Source: an uncultured Clostridia bacterium (GTDB lineage Bacteria; Bacillota; Clostridia; Oscillospirales; Acutalibacteraceae). From it: DNA of 37,236 nucleotides. Where the stretch lies: contig CANPXK010000018.1 in assembly GCA_947585965.1 (NCBI GenBank), positions 1 to 37,236 of the forward strand, written 5' to 3'. Of this stretch, positions 9,373 through 17,440 are shown piece after piece; the stretch's first letter is position 1, and each line of letters starts with the position of its first letter. Under the pieces are notes generated by a model that was given only the letters and a program-made list of their open reading frames with translations, was not told the DNA's origin and did not search any database. The translations under genes were made by a program, and so were the position numbers.

Positions 9373-10572
9373 ATGTTAATTGTAAAATTATTACGATGGA
9401 TATTCGGATATTTTGATTTTGAAATCAGGGGTAAATTCCCCGAAAGATTTCTTAATCTTGCTGTGCGAAACGGATTGAATCTGTGGAATATGAGGGGGGA
9501 AAAAGAGGAACTTCATGCCACGGCTAAAATTGCCGATAAAAATACAGTAGGGCTTTTTGCCGGAAAAACCGAAAGCGAATTTATAATTGAAAAAGAGCAT
9601 GGTCTTCCCTACTTATGCAGAATTTATAAGAGCAGGCTCGGACTTCTTGCAGGTCTTATTATAGGGGTTGCACTTTCGTGTTGGTTGTCGGGCTTCATAT
9701 GGAACATTGAGGTTAATGTCCCGCCTGAGTTAAATGAATATGAAATAAGGGATCAGCTGAGGGAGCTTGGATTTTATGAAGGTGTACGGTATGATTCTGA
9801 CAGTATTGATAATATAAAAAGAAAAATGAAATTAAACGATGAAAGGATAAGCTGGGTTAGTATAAACATATTCGGAACAAATGCAGTTGTAGAATTAAGT
9901 CCGAAAATCAGTGCGGAAAATGATAGAGATGATAATAAAAATAAAAAAACCGTCAGCAATCTCAAATCGACTGCTGACGGTACTATTACAAAAATAAATG
10001 TTCATAACGGCACCGCTGTTGTTGAAATAGGTGAAGGAGTCCGAAAGGGTCAGCTTCTTGTAAGCGGAATTATGGAATATAATGACGGTACAAATGTTAT
10101 GGCGGACAGTGAAGGAACGGTATATGCAAAAACTTCACGCACGGTTACTCTCAGTGTTCCAAAGGAATATAGCAAAGCCATCACTTCGGATGAATATGTA
10201 TATAAGAGGGAATTCAGTTTTTTCGGAATAAGCTTTCCCATAACACTTTGCGGGAATCCGAGCGGGGAATATTATAAAAAAGAGAGTAAGCTTAAGCCGA
10301 CACTTTTCGGTAATTCTCTGCCCATAAGTATAACGGAGGAAAAATGGCAGAGGTACGAAACAAAAAAGCTTACACTCAGCAGTGATAATGCAAAGAAGCT
10401 TCTTGACAACAGGCTTAAGCTGTATGAAATGTTTATGCTGTACAGTGACCAACGTACCGTAATTTCAAAAAAGAGTAAATTTGAAGAAAAAAATAATATG
10501 TACTGTCTTACCGTAAGCTACGAGGTAGAAGAAAATATCTGTGAAAAATCATATATACAGGTAAAGGAATAA
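9373..10572 (+). CDS. yqfD: Sporulation protein YqfD
   Basis: 399 residues from the ATG at 9373. One strong membrane segment (about residues 93-113, LLAGLIIGVALSCWLSGFIW) is followed by a large, probably extracytoplasmic domain. Family marks seen are the DFEIRGKFPERF start, the WVSINIFGTNAVVEL segment and the ADGTITKINVHNGTAVV region. In B. subtilis yqfD mutants are blocked in sporulation. The frame also has a GTG at 9361 (overlapping yqfC by 4 bp); I prefer the ATG because GAGGGG (9363-9368) precedes it, though the spacing is short. The next gene is convergent, only 11 bp away, and I see no hairpin in the gap. The phoH gene that often follows yqfD is absent. Confidence 0.88.
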   Translation: MLIVKLLRWIFGYFDFEIRGKFPERFLNLAVRNGLNLWNMRGEKEELHATAKIADKNTVGLFAGKTESEFIIEKEHGLPYLCRIYKSRLGLLAGLIIGVALSCWLSGFIWNIEVNVPPELNEYEIRDQLRELGFYEGVRYDSDSIDNIKRKMKLNDERISWVSINIFGTNAVVELSPKISAENDRDDNKNKKTVSNLKSTADGTITKINVHNGTAVVEIGEGVRKGQLLVSGIMEYNDGTNVMADSEGTVYAKTSRTVTLSVPKEYSKAITSDEYVYKREFSFFGISFPITLCGNPSGEYYKKESKLKPTLFGNSLPISITEEKWQRYETKKLTLSSDNAKKLLDNRLKLYEMFMLYSDQRTVISKKSKFEEKNNMYCLTVSYEVEENICEKSYIQVKE

Positions 10573-10583
10573 CAAAACGGGTA

Positions 10584-11474
10584 CTATAAATTATCAATAT
10601 TGAAATCAGGTATATAACTTTCACTTGCGGAATCAAGCTCCTGTGCAAAACCGTCAAGTGATGTTTCACCCAGCACACCCAGAACTTTATTATATTCCCG
10701 TTTGGTAATACATCGGTTTATTTCCGGGTAATTCCCGGCATTTGCCACAGGGACATACTGCCCCATAAGACTTATAAGTATTTTATCGCCGAAAGCTTCA
10801 TCGAGGTATTTTATAACCTCTATGGAATTTCTTGTATTGCCCGGCAATATCAGATGTCTTACAATAGTTCCTCTCAGCATAATTCCGTTATCATCAAAAA
10901 CAGGCTTTCCCGTTTGTCGTACCATTTCTTCTATCGCCTTTGAAGCATATTCAAAGTAATTGATTGCTCCCGAATATTTTTCCGACAGTTCACAGCGTAT
11001 ATATTTAAGGTCGGGAAGATATATGTCAACCATACCCTCAAGTTTTTTAAGTGTTTCTGCTTTCTCATATCCCCCAGTATTATAAACAACGGGTATTGAC
11101 GGCTTATATGCGGACAAAGCCTCAATAATACTGTCAACATATGGTGTGGGACTTACAAGGTTTATATTATGCACTCCCATATCCTCAAGTTTTTTGATAC
11201 AGTCAATAAGCTCGGAAACGGTCACGGTTTTCCCGTAACCGTCCGAGCTGATTTTTTGGTTCTGACAGAACACACACGAAAGCACACAGCCCGAGAAAAA
11301 TATAGTTCCCGAGCCGTTTTTTCCGCTTATACAGGGTTCTTCCCATTGGTGTGGGGATACTCTTGCGATTTTCGGAAGATACCCCATTTTACAAAAACCG
11401 TTCCCGCTTTCTGCCCTTCTTGATGCATTACAATTTCTCGGACAAAGAGAACATTTAACAAAATCATTATTCAT
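10584..11474 (-). CDS. Radical SAM protein, PflA-like (COG1313 type)
   Basis: 296 residues. The radical-SAM cluster motif C-x3-C-x2-C is C63, C67, C70 (SGCVLSCVFCQNQ). An additional N-terminal cysteine set (C8, C11, C15, C28) is typical of the COG1313 family, often annotated as pyruvate formate-lyase activating-like; its substrate is not established. The start at 11474 (MNNDFVKC) overlaps the end of the upstream gene by 8 bp. An in-frame TTG at 11492 is possible but ATG is better. The overlap indicates translational coupling to the AdhE-like pseudoenzyme and so to the adhE operon. Confidence 0.88.
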   Translation of the reverse strand: MNNDFVKCSLCPRNCNASRRAESGNGFCKMGYLPKIARVSPHQWEEPCISGKNGSGTIFFSGCVLSCVFCQNQKISSDGYGKTVTVSELIDCIKKLEDMGVHNINLVSPTPYVDSIIEALSAYKPSIPVVYNTGGYEKAETLKKLEGMVDIYLPDLKYIRCELSEKYSGAINYFEYASKAIEEMVRQTGKPVFDDNGIMLRGTIVRHLILPGNTRNSIEVIKYLDEAFGDKILISLMGQYVPVANAGNYPEINRCITKREYNKVLGVLGETSLDGFAQELDSASESYIPDFNIDNL

Positions 11475-12615
11475 AAGCTTTCTCAAGGGCAATTTTTATA
11501 TCCGATGAAGATATTTTTTGTATAATTGAAAAATATTCTTCTTTTTCTATTTGTAACTCAGAAATACTTTTTGCAAGACCACATTTATCCCTAAGTTTTT
11601 CAATTTCAGATATAAGTTCTTCCGCATTATTCAATCCGATAATTTTTGCAAGTTCGGACAGTCTGTCATATATATCTGTATTATTCTTTGAAAGAGAACG
11701 CATAACACAGGGTAAAATTATTGCACAAACCTCTCCGATTTCAGTTCCGACAAACTTATCGGCTATCGAATCCGACAAAGTACAGCACAGACCTTTATCC
11801 GTATTTGCACAAGCTATACCTGCCATTGAAGATGCCTCGGATATTTTTTCTTCTGCAATAAAATTTTTATCCCCTTTCTTATATATAAAAGGAAGATATT
11901 CAAATATACTCTTTATGGCATTTATTGCAAAACTATCCGTATATTCGGAGGAATACTCTGATATATATGCTGAAAGAGCAAGGGCAAGCTGTGTAAATCC
12001 CGGTGCGTATTGTTTTTGTTCCGGAAGGAGCGAATAATAATCGGAATCTATAATGCTCATATCAGGCATAAGGCTGTAATTGGCAACTGAATATTTTACA
12101 TTAGTCATCTCATCTTTTACAGAGGTATATGGTGTTACCTCCGAGCCGTATCCATATAAAACAGGAATAACAGCAAGGAGTGATTTTTTATTTTCCTTGG
12201 AGAATAATTCGTTTGTATTACGGATATCATGATAATTTTCAGCTAAATCCTTGATTTTTATATCCGGTTTTTCATAAAGTACACGCATTAATTTAGCAGA
12301 ATCCACTGCTCTGTATGTTCCTATTGCTATTATGGTATCGGGTTCAAACAAACACATAGCCTTTGCACCATTTTCAATGCAATTAAACGTGACCTCGGTC
12401 AGTGTTTCGTGTTTGATATCACTAAAAACTGTATATTGTATTCCTATAGATTTAAGTTTTTTTTCAACTGCATTAATATAACCGTTTTTATATAATTCAT
12501 TATCGGTAACAATAAAGGCTCTCTTTTTGTTATATACAGTTTTCAGCTCATCAAGTGCAAGTTCCATACAGCCTTTTTTAAAATATATCTTTTCGGGTAC
12601 TCTGAACCAAAGCAT
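11467..12615 (-). CDS. Iron-ADH-like pseudoenzyme, paralogue of the AdhE C-terminal half
   Basis: 382 residues, start MLWFRVPEKIYFKKGC, colinear with residues 462 onward of the adjacent AdhE (MLWFRTPQKVYFKKGC). It is clearly homologous across its length, yet all catalytic positions are changed. The four metal ligands of AdhE (D665, H669, H735, H749) correspond to T208, L212, C278 and E292. The nucleotide-binding GGGS becomes GTYR, although the following Asp and Lys (D105, K108) stay. The frame is intact and the ribosome site AAAGGTG is well placed, so it is not an obvious decaying pseudogene. I infer a structural or regulatory partner of AdhE, or a new activity; nothing in the sequence decides. 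It follows adhE after a leaky-looking terminator and overlaps the radical-SAM gene. Confidence 0.85.
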   Translation of the reverse strand: MLWFRVPEKIYFKKGCMELALDELKTVYNKKRAFIVTDNELYKNGYINAVEKKLKSIGIQYTVFSDIKHETLTEVTFNCIENGAKAMCLFEPDTIIAIGTYRAVDSAKLMRVLYEKPDIKIKDLAENYHDIRNTNELFSKENKKSLLAVIPVLYGYGSEVTPYTSVKDEMTNVKYSVANYSLMPDMSIIDSDYYSLLPEQKQYAPGFTQLALALSAYISEYSSEYTDSFAINAIKSIFEYLPFIYKKGDKNFIAEEKISEASSMAGIACANTDKGLCCTLSDSIADKFVGTEIGEVCAIILPCVMRSLSKNNTDIYDRLSELAKIIGLNNAEELISEIEKLRDKCGLAKSISELQIEKEEYFSIIQKISSSDIKIALEKAYE

Positions 12616-12640
12616 TATTCCACACCTTTCGTATTTTATA

Positions 12641-12687
12641 AGAATAAAGGCTCTGCCACAACCTGTACATATTGTCATGACAGAACC
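12641..12687 (-). terminator. Hairpin terminator/attenuator between adhE and the ADH-like gene
   Basis: On the - strand GGTTCTGTCA pairs with TGGCAGAGCC (10 bp, two G-T wobbles), followed by TTTATTCTTAT. It sits between two same-strand genes, so it probably lowers expression of the downstream pair relative to adhE. The tail is an interrupted T run, suggesting partial termination. Confidence 0.6.
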
Positions 12688-12700
12688 CAGTATTTTTTAA

Positions 12701-15328
12701 TTATTTGCCGTAGTATGCCTTCAGATAAATTTCCTTAATCTCGTCAAAGAGCGGATATCTCGGGTTTGCTCCCGTACACTGGTCATCAAACGCATTAACA
12801 ACCATTTCATCGAGTGTTGCAAGGAAATCCTCTTCCTTTACACCGTAATCCGCGATAGTTTTCTTGACACCGCATCTCTCTTTGAGCTGCTCAATCTTTT
12901 GAATGAAGAGTTCAAGTGTTTCGTTATCATCCTTACCGTATACACCGCAGAAATTAGCACATTCTACATATCTTTCGAGGGTATGCGGATAAGCATACTG
13001 CGAGAACGTACCCATCTTCGGAGGAACGGGAACGGCATTGTATCTGAGAACATAAGAAATAAGAAGTGCATTGGCGATACCGTGCGGAATATGATGATAT
13101 GCACCGAGCTTATGTGCCATCGAATGACATACACCGAGGAATGCATTTGCAAAAGCCATACCTGCCATTGTAGAAGCATCAGCCATTTTCTCACGTGCAA
13201 TGGGGTCATTCGCACCGTTCTCGTAAGCGGAAGGCAGATATTCAAATATTGTCTTCATAGCCTGAAGTGCAAGACCGTCCGTATAAGGAGTAGCCATAAT
13301 TGACGCATAAGCCTCCAGAGCGTGTGTAAGAGCGTCTATACCCGAAGCACTTGTCAGACCCTTTGGCTGATTCATCATATTGTCTGCATCTATAATTGCC
13401 ATATTCGGCATAAGCTCATAATCTGCAAGCGGATATTTAATTCCTGTTTTCTCATCAGTAATAACGGCAAACGGTGTTACCTCGGAGCCTGTGCCCGAGG
13501 AGGTCGGGATAGCAATGAAATACGCCTTTTCGCCCATTTTCGGGAATGTATATATTCTCTTGCGGATATCCATGAAACGCATAGCCATATCAAGGAAGTC
13601 TGCCTCGGGATGCTCATAAAGTACCCACATTATCTTACCTGCGTCCATGGCAGAACCGCCGCCGAGCGCGATTATCGTATCCGGCTCAAAAAGACGCATA
13701 GCTTCAGCACCTTCCTTTGCGGAAGCAAGTGTCGGGTCGGGCTGAACATTATAGAAAGCGGTATGCTGTATTCCAAGCTCGTCAAGCTTATCTTCAATAG
13801 GCTTTACATAGCCGTTCTTATAAAGAAATTCATCGGTTACAATAAACGCCTTTTTCTTGCCCATTACGGAGCCAAGCTCGTCAAGTGCTACCGGCATACA
13901 ACCCTTTTTGAAATATACCTTCTGAGGTGTTCTGAACCAGAGCATATTTTCTCTGCGTTCTGCAACACTCTTTATATTAAGGAGGTGTTTAACACCGACA
14001 TTTTCCGATACCGAGTTTCCTCCCCATGAACCGCAGCCGAGCGTGAGTGACGGGTCAAGCTTGAAGTTATAAAGATCTCCGATACCGCCGTGTGAGGACG
14101 GAGTATTTATGAGGATACGGCAGGTTTTCATTGCATTGTAATGCTTTTCAATCTTTTCCTGCTGTGACGGATGAATATAAAGTGAAGAAGTATGTCCGTA
14201 TCCTCCGTCAGCAACCAACTGTGCAGCCTTTTGAAGTGCCTCGTCAAAGGTTTCAGCCTTATACATAGCAAGTACGGGAGAAAGCTTTTCATGTGCAAAT
14301 TCTTCGCTTATATCAACTGATTCTACTTCACCGATAAGGATTTTTGTCTGCTCCGGAACCTGAACACCGGCAAGCTCAGCTATGGTATAAGCTTTCTGAC
14401 CAACGATTTTAGCATTAAGTGCTCCGTTTATTATAATTGTCTTTCTTACCTTTTCAAGCTCATCAGGTTTAAGGAAATAACAGCCTCTGTCTGCAAATTC
14501 TCTTTTAACCTCATCATATATATCCGAAAGAACGGTAACACTTTGCTCCGAAGCACAAATCATACCGTTATCAAAGGTTTTTGAATGAATTATTGAGCTT
14601 ACAGCCACCTTAATATCGGCGGTGCTGTCAATAATAACAGGTGTATTGCCGGCACCTACACCGAGAGCAGGCTTTCCCGATGAATAAGCAGCCTTAACCA
14701 TTCCGGGGCCGCCGGTTGCAAGAATCGTATCGGCATTTCTCATAAGCTCGTTGGTAAGCTCAAGTGACGGTACATCTATCCAACCGATTATTCCCTCCGG
14801 TGCTCCGGCTTTTACAGCCGCATCAAGAACCACTTTAGCTGCGGCAATTGTAGATTTCTTAGCACGGGGATGGGGACTTATGATAATACCGTTTCTTGTC
14901 TTAAGACAGATAAGAGTCTTGAATATAGCGGTAGAGGTCGGGTTTGTTGTAGGGATAACGGCACCGATAATCCCGATGGGCTCTGCTATCTTTTTAAGTC
15001 CGAAAGCGGAATCGTATTCTATTACGCCGCAGGTTTTTGTGTTTTTATATGTGTTGTATATATACTCGGAAGCATAATGATTTTTAATAATCTTATCTTC
15101 CTTTACGCCCATGCCTGTTTCCTCAACAGCCATAACCGCCAGCGGAATACGAGCCTGATTTGCTGCGATTGCAGCAGCCTTAAATATTTTATCAACCTGT
15201 TCCTGTGTATAGGTTGCAAAAATCTTCTGAGCTTCTCTTACCTCTGCAAGCTTTTTATTAAAGCTTTCGAGATCTTCAACAAGACCGCTTGGGGTTGTTT
15301 TAACATCGACTTCGTTATTATTAGCCAT
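12701..15328 (-). CDS. adhE: Bifunctional acetaldehyde-CoA/alcohol dehydrogenase
   Basis: 875 residues, the usual AdhE size. It reduces acetyl-CoA to acetaldehyde and then ethanol, reoxidising two NADH. Residues 1-450 form the aldehyde dehydrogenase domain with catalytic C258 (GMICASEQ). Residues about 462-875 form the iron-dependent alcohol dehydrogenase domain with the NAD motif GGGSAMDAGK (556-565) and metal ligands D665, H669, H735 and H749. The start MANNNEV at 15328 has GGAGG upstream; the in-frame ORF extends 19 residues further without support. Promoter and Rex-type operator lie 60-90 bp upstream. AdhE normally forms helical filaments (spirosomes), relevant to the neighbouring half-copy. 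Confidence 0.97.
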   Translation of the reverse strand: MANNNEVDVKTTPSGLVEDLESFNKKLAEVREAQKIFATYTQEQVDKIFKAAAIAANQARIPLAVMAVEETGMGVKEDKIIKNHYASEYIYNTYKNTKTCGVIEYDSAFGLKKIAEPIGIIGAVIPTTNPTSTAIFKTLICLKTRNGIIISPHPRAKKSTIAAAKVVLDAAVKAGAPEGIIGWIDVPSLELTNELMRNADTILATGGPGMVKAAYSSGKPALGVGAGNTPVIIDSTADIKVAVSSIIHSKTFDNGMICASEQSVTVLSDIYDEVKREFADRGCYFLKPDELEKVRKTIIINGALNAKIVGQKAYTIAELAGVQVPEQTKILIGEVESVDISEEFAHEKLSPVLAMYKAETFDEALQKAAQLVADGGYGHTSSLYIHPSQQEKIEKHYNAMKTCRILINTPSSHGGIGDLYNFKLDPSLTLGCGSWGGNSVSENVGVKHLLNIKSVAERRENMLWFRTPQKVYFKKGCMPVALDELGSVMGKKKAFIVTDEFLYKNGYVKPIEDKLDELGIQHTAFYNVQPDPTLASAKEGAEAMRLFEPDTIIALGGGSAMDAGKIMWVLYEHPEADFLDMAMRFMDIRKRIYTFPKMGEKAYFIAIPTSSGTGSEVTPFAVITDEKTGIKYPLADYELMPNMAIIDADNMMNQPKGLTSASGIDALTHALEAYASIMATPYTDGLALQAMKTIFEYLPSAYENGANDPIAREKMADASTMAGMAFANAFLGVCHSMAHKLGAYHHIPHGIANALLISYVLRYNAVPVPPKMGTFSQYAYPHTLERYVECANFCGVYGKDDNETLELFIQKIEQLKERCGVKKTIADYGVKEEDFLATLDEMVVNAFDDQCTGANPRYPLFDEIKEIYLKAYYGK

Positions 15329-15389
15329 AGTTATTATTCCTCCGTTGATATATTGTACTGTGACCTTTATTCTGCTCCAATACAATAAT

Positions 15390-15418
15390 ATTATATAGGA
15401 TTGTTAAAAACTTGTCAA
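15390..15418 (-). promoter_or_regulatory. Sigma-A promoter of adhE
   Basis: Reading the - strand: TTGACA (15418-15413), a 17-nt spacer and TATAAT (15395-15390), a perfect consensus match. The 5' leader would be about 55 nt to the ATG at 15328. Confidence 0.85.
15401..15418. promoter_or_regulatory. Rex-type operator overlapping the adhE -35 region
   Basis: TTGTTAAAAACTTGTCAA has a perfect left half of the clostridial Rex site TTGTTAA-N4-TTAACAA and 5 of 7 bases in the right half. It covers the -35 box and part of the spacer, where a bound repressor would block RNA polymerase. Rex senses NADH/NAD+ and commonly controls adhE in Firmicutes. The rex gene is not in the window. Confidence 0.65.
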
Positions 15419-15639
15419 TATCATTTTTTACTTTTCTGCCACATTTAATTTTTATATAAAAACAATAAAAATTCAAGTTAAAAAAACTTAAAAATCTTTT
15501 GGTAATTTTTTATCTTATTCCGGATTATTCAAATAACTTTTATGCAAAATTCCCCTATAATATTAAGCCTGTATTTAATTATGCACAGGTATAATACCGG
15601 AATTCTTATAATTTTATTCAAATATACAATTTTTCAAAG
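15419..15639. other. AT-rich intergenic stretch without a gene
   Basis: Upstream of the adhE promoter. No ORF with a ribosome site is visible. Short symmetric elements only: AAGTT and AACTT around an A run (15475-15489), and CCTGT/ACAGG about 15569-15589. Confidence 0.6.
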
Positions 15640-15685
15640 AAGAAAGAGGTTTTTATGTGGTTAAAACCAACCTGATAAAAACCTC
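15640..15685 (-). terminator. Terminator of the DUF624 gene
   Basis: GAGGTTTTTAT (15646-15656) and ATAAAAACCTC (15675-15685) form a perfect 11-bp stem. On the - strand it is followed by a T-rich tail (TTTCTTCTTTG), about 33 bp after the stop of the membrane-protein gene. Confidence 0.75.
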
Positions 15686-15717
15686 CCGCAATACTATTAA
15701 CAACCAATGAACCTGGG

Positions 15718-16653
15718 CTATTCTTCCTCCGATTTATACTTATCAAGCATATTTACGATTGCCTTACGTTTAATCATTTTACCATTCAAAAAGACAAATT
15801 CATTTTCATCACCTTTGGAGAGTGCTTCAAGCTTTTCAATACCTGCCGCATATAATTCTTCTTCGACAGAATCCGTATTTTCCGGAATTTTGTTTTGCTT
15901 GTTCTGTTCTTCGATAAACGGTTCAATAATATGCTTTTCCAAGGTTTTATATGAATTGAATACAATGATATATGAACACATTATAGGCAAAAACAGCAGT
16001 GTTATAACCGACATAAACGCCGAAATAAAATAAATATTTTGTGCAAACATAAACAGGGAATAAATAATCATAGACAAAAATGCAAATGAAATAAAGGTTT
16101 TTATATGTCCTCCCAGACCTTTGAGTACAAGCAATACGGAATTTTTAATTATATCCCCGAACTTCAAATCAACCGTAACGATCATTGTAAGAAGACTGTT
16201 TTCAAAAAAGAGAAAGAAAAGTGTAAAAAATACGGTCATCACAAATGACACTGTCATTATAGAATCACTAAGTCCTGTCATGTAAAATGAAAACGTAATA
16301 AAAAGACCGGCAGTGACAATGTAAACAATTACCGAATTTATGAGAAAATAAAGGATATTTTCTTTTATACCCTTTATAAAATCCTTGACAGGTCTGAGCT
16401 CCTCATCCATTGTTATTTTTCTGCTGACATAAAATAAGCCGGCGAAAAATGGTGATAAAAACGGAATTGCCAGTAACAGGACAAAGATATTATTGATGCC
16501 AAAACAGTTGAGCAGGAACATTATTCCAATATAAAATGCAAGAGGAATGCAGAACAGCATATTGACAATTGTCATCCTGCCGATATTTTCAAAATATCCT
16601 CCTAAAAAATCCGATAATGTATATTTTTTATTTTTAACCTTATTTTTTTCCAT
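15718..16653 (-). CDS. DUF624 (YesL-like) membrane protein
   Basis: 311 residues with six likely membrane segments: two near the N terminus (about 29-50 and 55-75), two around 95-150, and two around 185-235. The layout and the N-terminal SDFLGGYFENIGRMTIVNML resemble the DUF624/YesL family. The last 75 residues are charged and cytoplasmic. Function is unknown. Its GGAAGTG ribosome site is well placed. It starts 41 bp after the spoIIM stop on the same strand, so it is probably co-transcribed with spoIIM. Confidence 0.65.
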   Translation of the reverse strand: MEKNKVKNKKYTLSDFLGGYFENIGRMTIVNMLFCIPLAFYIGIMFLLNCFGINNIFVLLLAIPFLSPFFAGLFYVSRKITMDEELRPVKDFIKGIKENILYFLINSVIVYIVTAGLFITFSFYMTGLSDSIMTVSFVMTVFFTLFFLFFENSLLTMIVTVDLKFGDIIKNSVLLVLKGLGGHIKTFISFAFLSMIIYSLFMFAQNIYFISAFMSVITLLFLPIMCSYIIVFNSYKTLEKHIIEPFIEEQNKQNKIPENTDSVEEELYAAGIEKLEALSKGDENEFVFLNGKMIKRKAIVNMLDKYKSEEE

Positions 16654-16694
16654 ACACTTACACTTCCTGAATTATTTTGACTGCCGCATATATG

Positions 16695-17342
16695 CTAAAA
16701 ACTGAACAGCCACGAAAACATGAGAGAAAAAATCATATCAACTGCTGAAGACACTGCCGAAAGAAACAGCAGCCACAGCATTGACAGAAGATATTTTTTC
16801 ATTTGAATATGAGGATCATCACTCACGGCGGTTTTTCTGAAAACCGATATGATCTTTATTGAATTACGAAAAGCTTCCTGTGTTGCCGCCGCTATTACGG
16901 CGGAGCATAAAAAAGCACCCGGCAGTATTATCAGTAAATTATATAATATTCCCGTCAGACCGTAGGTACTGTAAAGATACCCTGTGGCAAGACCGTATCC
17001 GTAGCCTTTTATAAACGGTACAGCGGCGGCTATAAAACCTCCCCAGACGGAAAGACCCAATAAAAAAATAACCAGAATAAATATGAATGCGGAAGCAAAG
17101 GAGGCAACAAAGGAATCAAGTATGCCCTGTGAGCATCTTACCTTGAAATTCGTCAGAAAAATTATATCAAGATTTTTCATAAGCTGTTTATCTGCCGCCC
17201 TGCCGCAAAGCGCACCTACCGTTATGCCCGCAAAAAGCGTAAGTACAAAGAATATAAACAGCAGATTTTTTCGGATTTCCGGCAATCTCAGGTATCTTTT
17301 TCCATGAAACGGTGACGAAAAAATTATTTTCTTCATAAACAT
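16695..17342 (-). CDS. spoIIM: Stage II sporulation protein M
   Basis: 215 residues from the ATG at 17342 (MFMKKIIFSS). It has about five membrane segments, including the SpoIIM/DUF95 stretch VPFIKGYGYGLATGYLYSTYG and the following NLLIILPGAFL. In B. subtilis SpoIIM forms the DMP complex with SpoIID and SpoIIP, which remodels septal peptidoglycan during forespore engulfment. GGGAGA (17347-17352) fits this start; in-frame ATGs also exist at 17354 and 17336. A sigma-E-like promoter (17380-17408) precedes it, and a 15-bp inverted repeat spans promoter and start codons. metH lies upstream on the same strand. Confidence 0.85.
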   Translation of the reverse strand: MFMKKIIFSSPFHGKRYLRLPEIRKNLLFIFFVLTLFAGITVGALCGRAADKQLMKNLDIIFLTNFKVRCSQGILDSFVASFASAFIFILVIFLLGLSVWGGFIAAAVPFIKGYGYGLATGYLYSTYGLTGILYNLLIILPGAFLCSAVIAAATQEAFRNSIKIISVFRKTAVSDDPHIQMKKYLLSMLWLLFLSAVSSAVDMIFSLMFSWLFSF

Positions 17343-17389
17343 TAACTCTCCCACATACCTTTGGATTTCTTGTTGTTAATGTTTATGAA
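17332..17389. repeat. 15-bp perfect inverted repeat at the spoIIM start
   Basis: TTCATAAACATTAAC (17332-17346) and its exact complement (17375-17389) are separated by 28 bp. In spoIIM mRNA orientation the downstream arm contains the two ATGs at 17342 and 17336, with the GGGAGA ribosome site directly next to it in the loop. The upstream arm contains the sigma-E-like -10. Confidence 0.85.
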
Positions 17390-17408
17390 TAAACCGGGCT
17401 TAAAATGA
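17380..17408 (-). promoter_or_regulatory. Sigma-E-like promoter of spoIIM
   Basis: Reading the - strand: TCATTTT (17408-17402), 14 nt, CATAAACA (17387-17380). That is 6/7 and 6/8 against KMATATT / CATACAHT, with the same 14-nt spacing as the yqfC candidate. spoIIM is sigma-E-dependent in B. subtilis. The predicted transcript would start near 17372, inside the loop of the inverted repeat. Confidence 0.5.
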
Positions 17409-17440
17409 TAATTTGCAAAAGCAGAATAATATCACAAGCA

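Noticed and set aside
11467..12615. Decayed pseudogene reading of the ADH-like gene
   Set aside because: No frameshift or stop over 382 codons, with a good ribosome site and overlapping downstream gene; recorded as an intact pseudoenzyme instead.
13322..14029. A 235-codon + strand ORF
   Set aside because: Antisense shadow of adhE, no ribosome site, Cys/His-rich nonsense composition.
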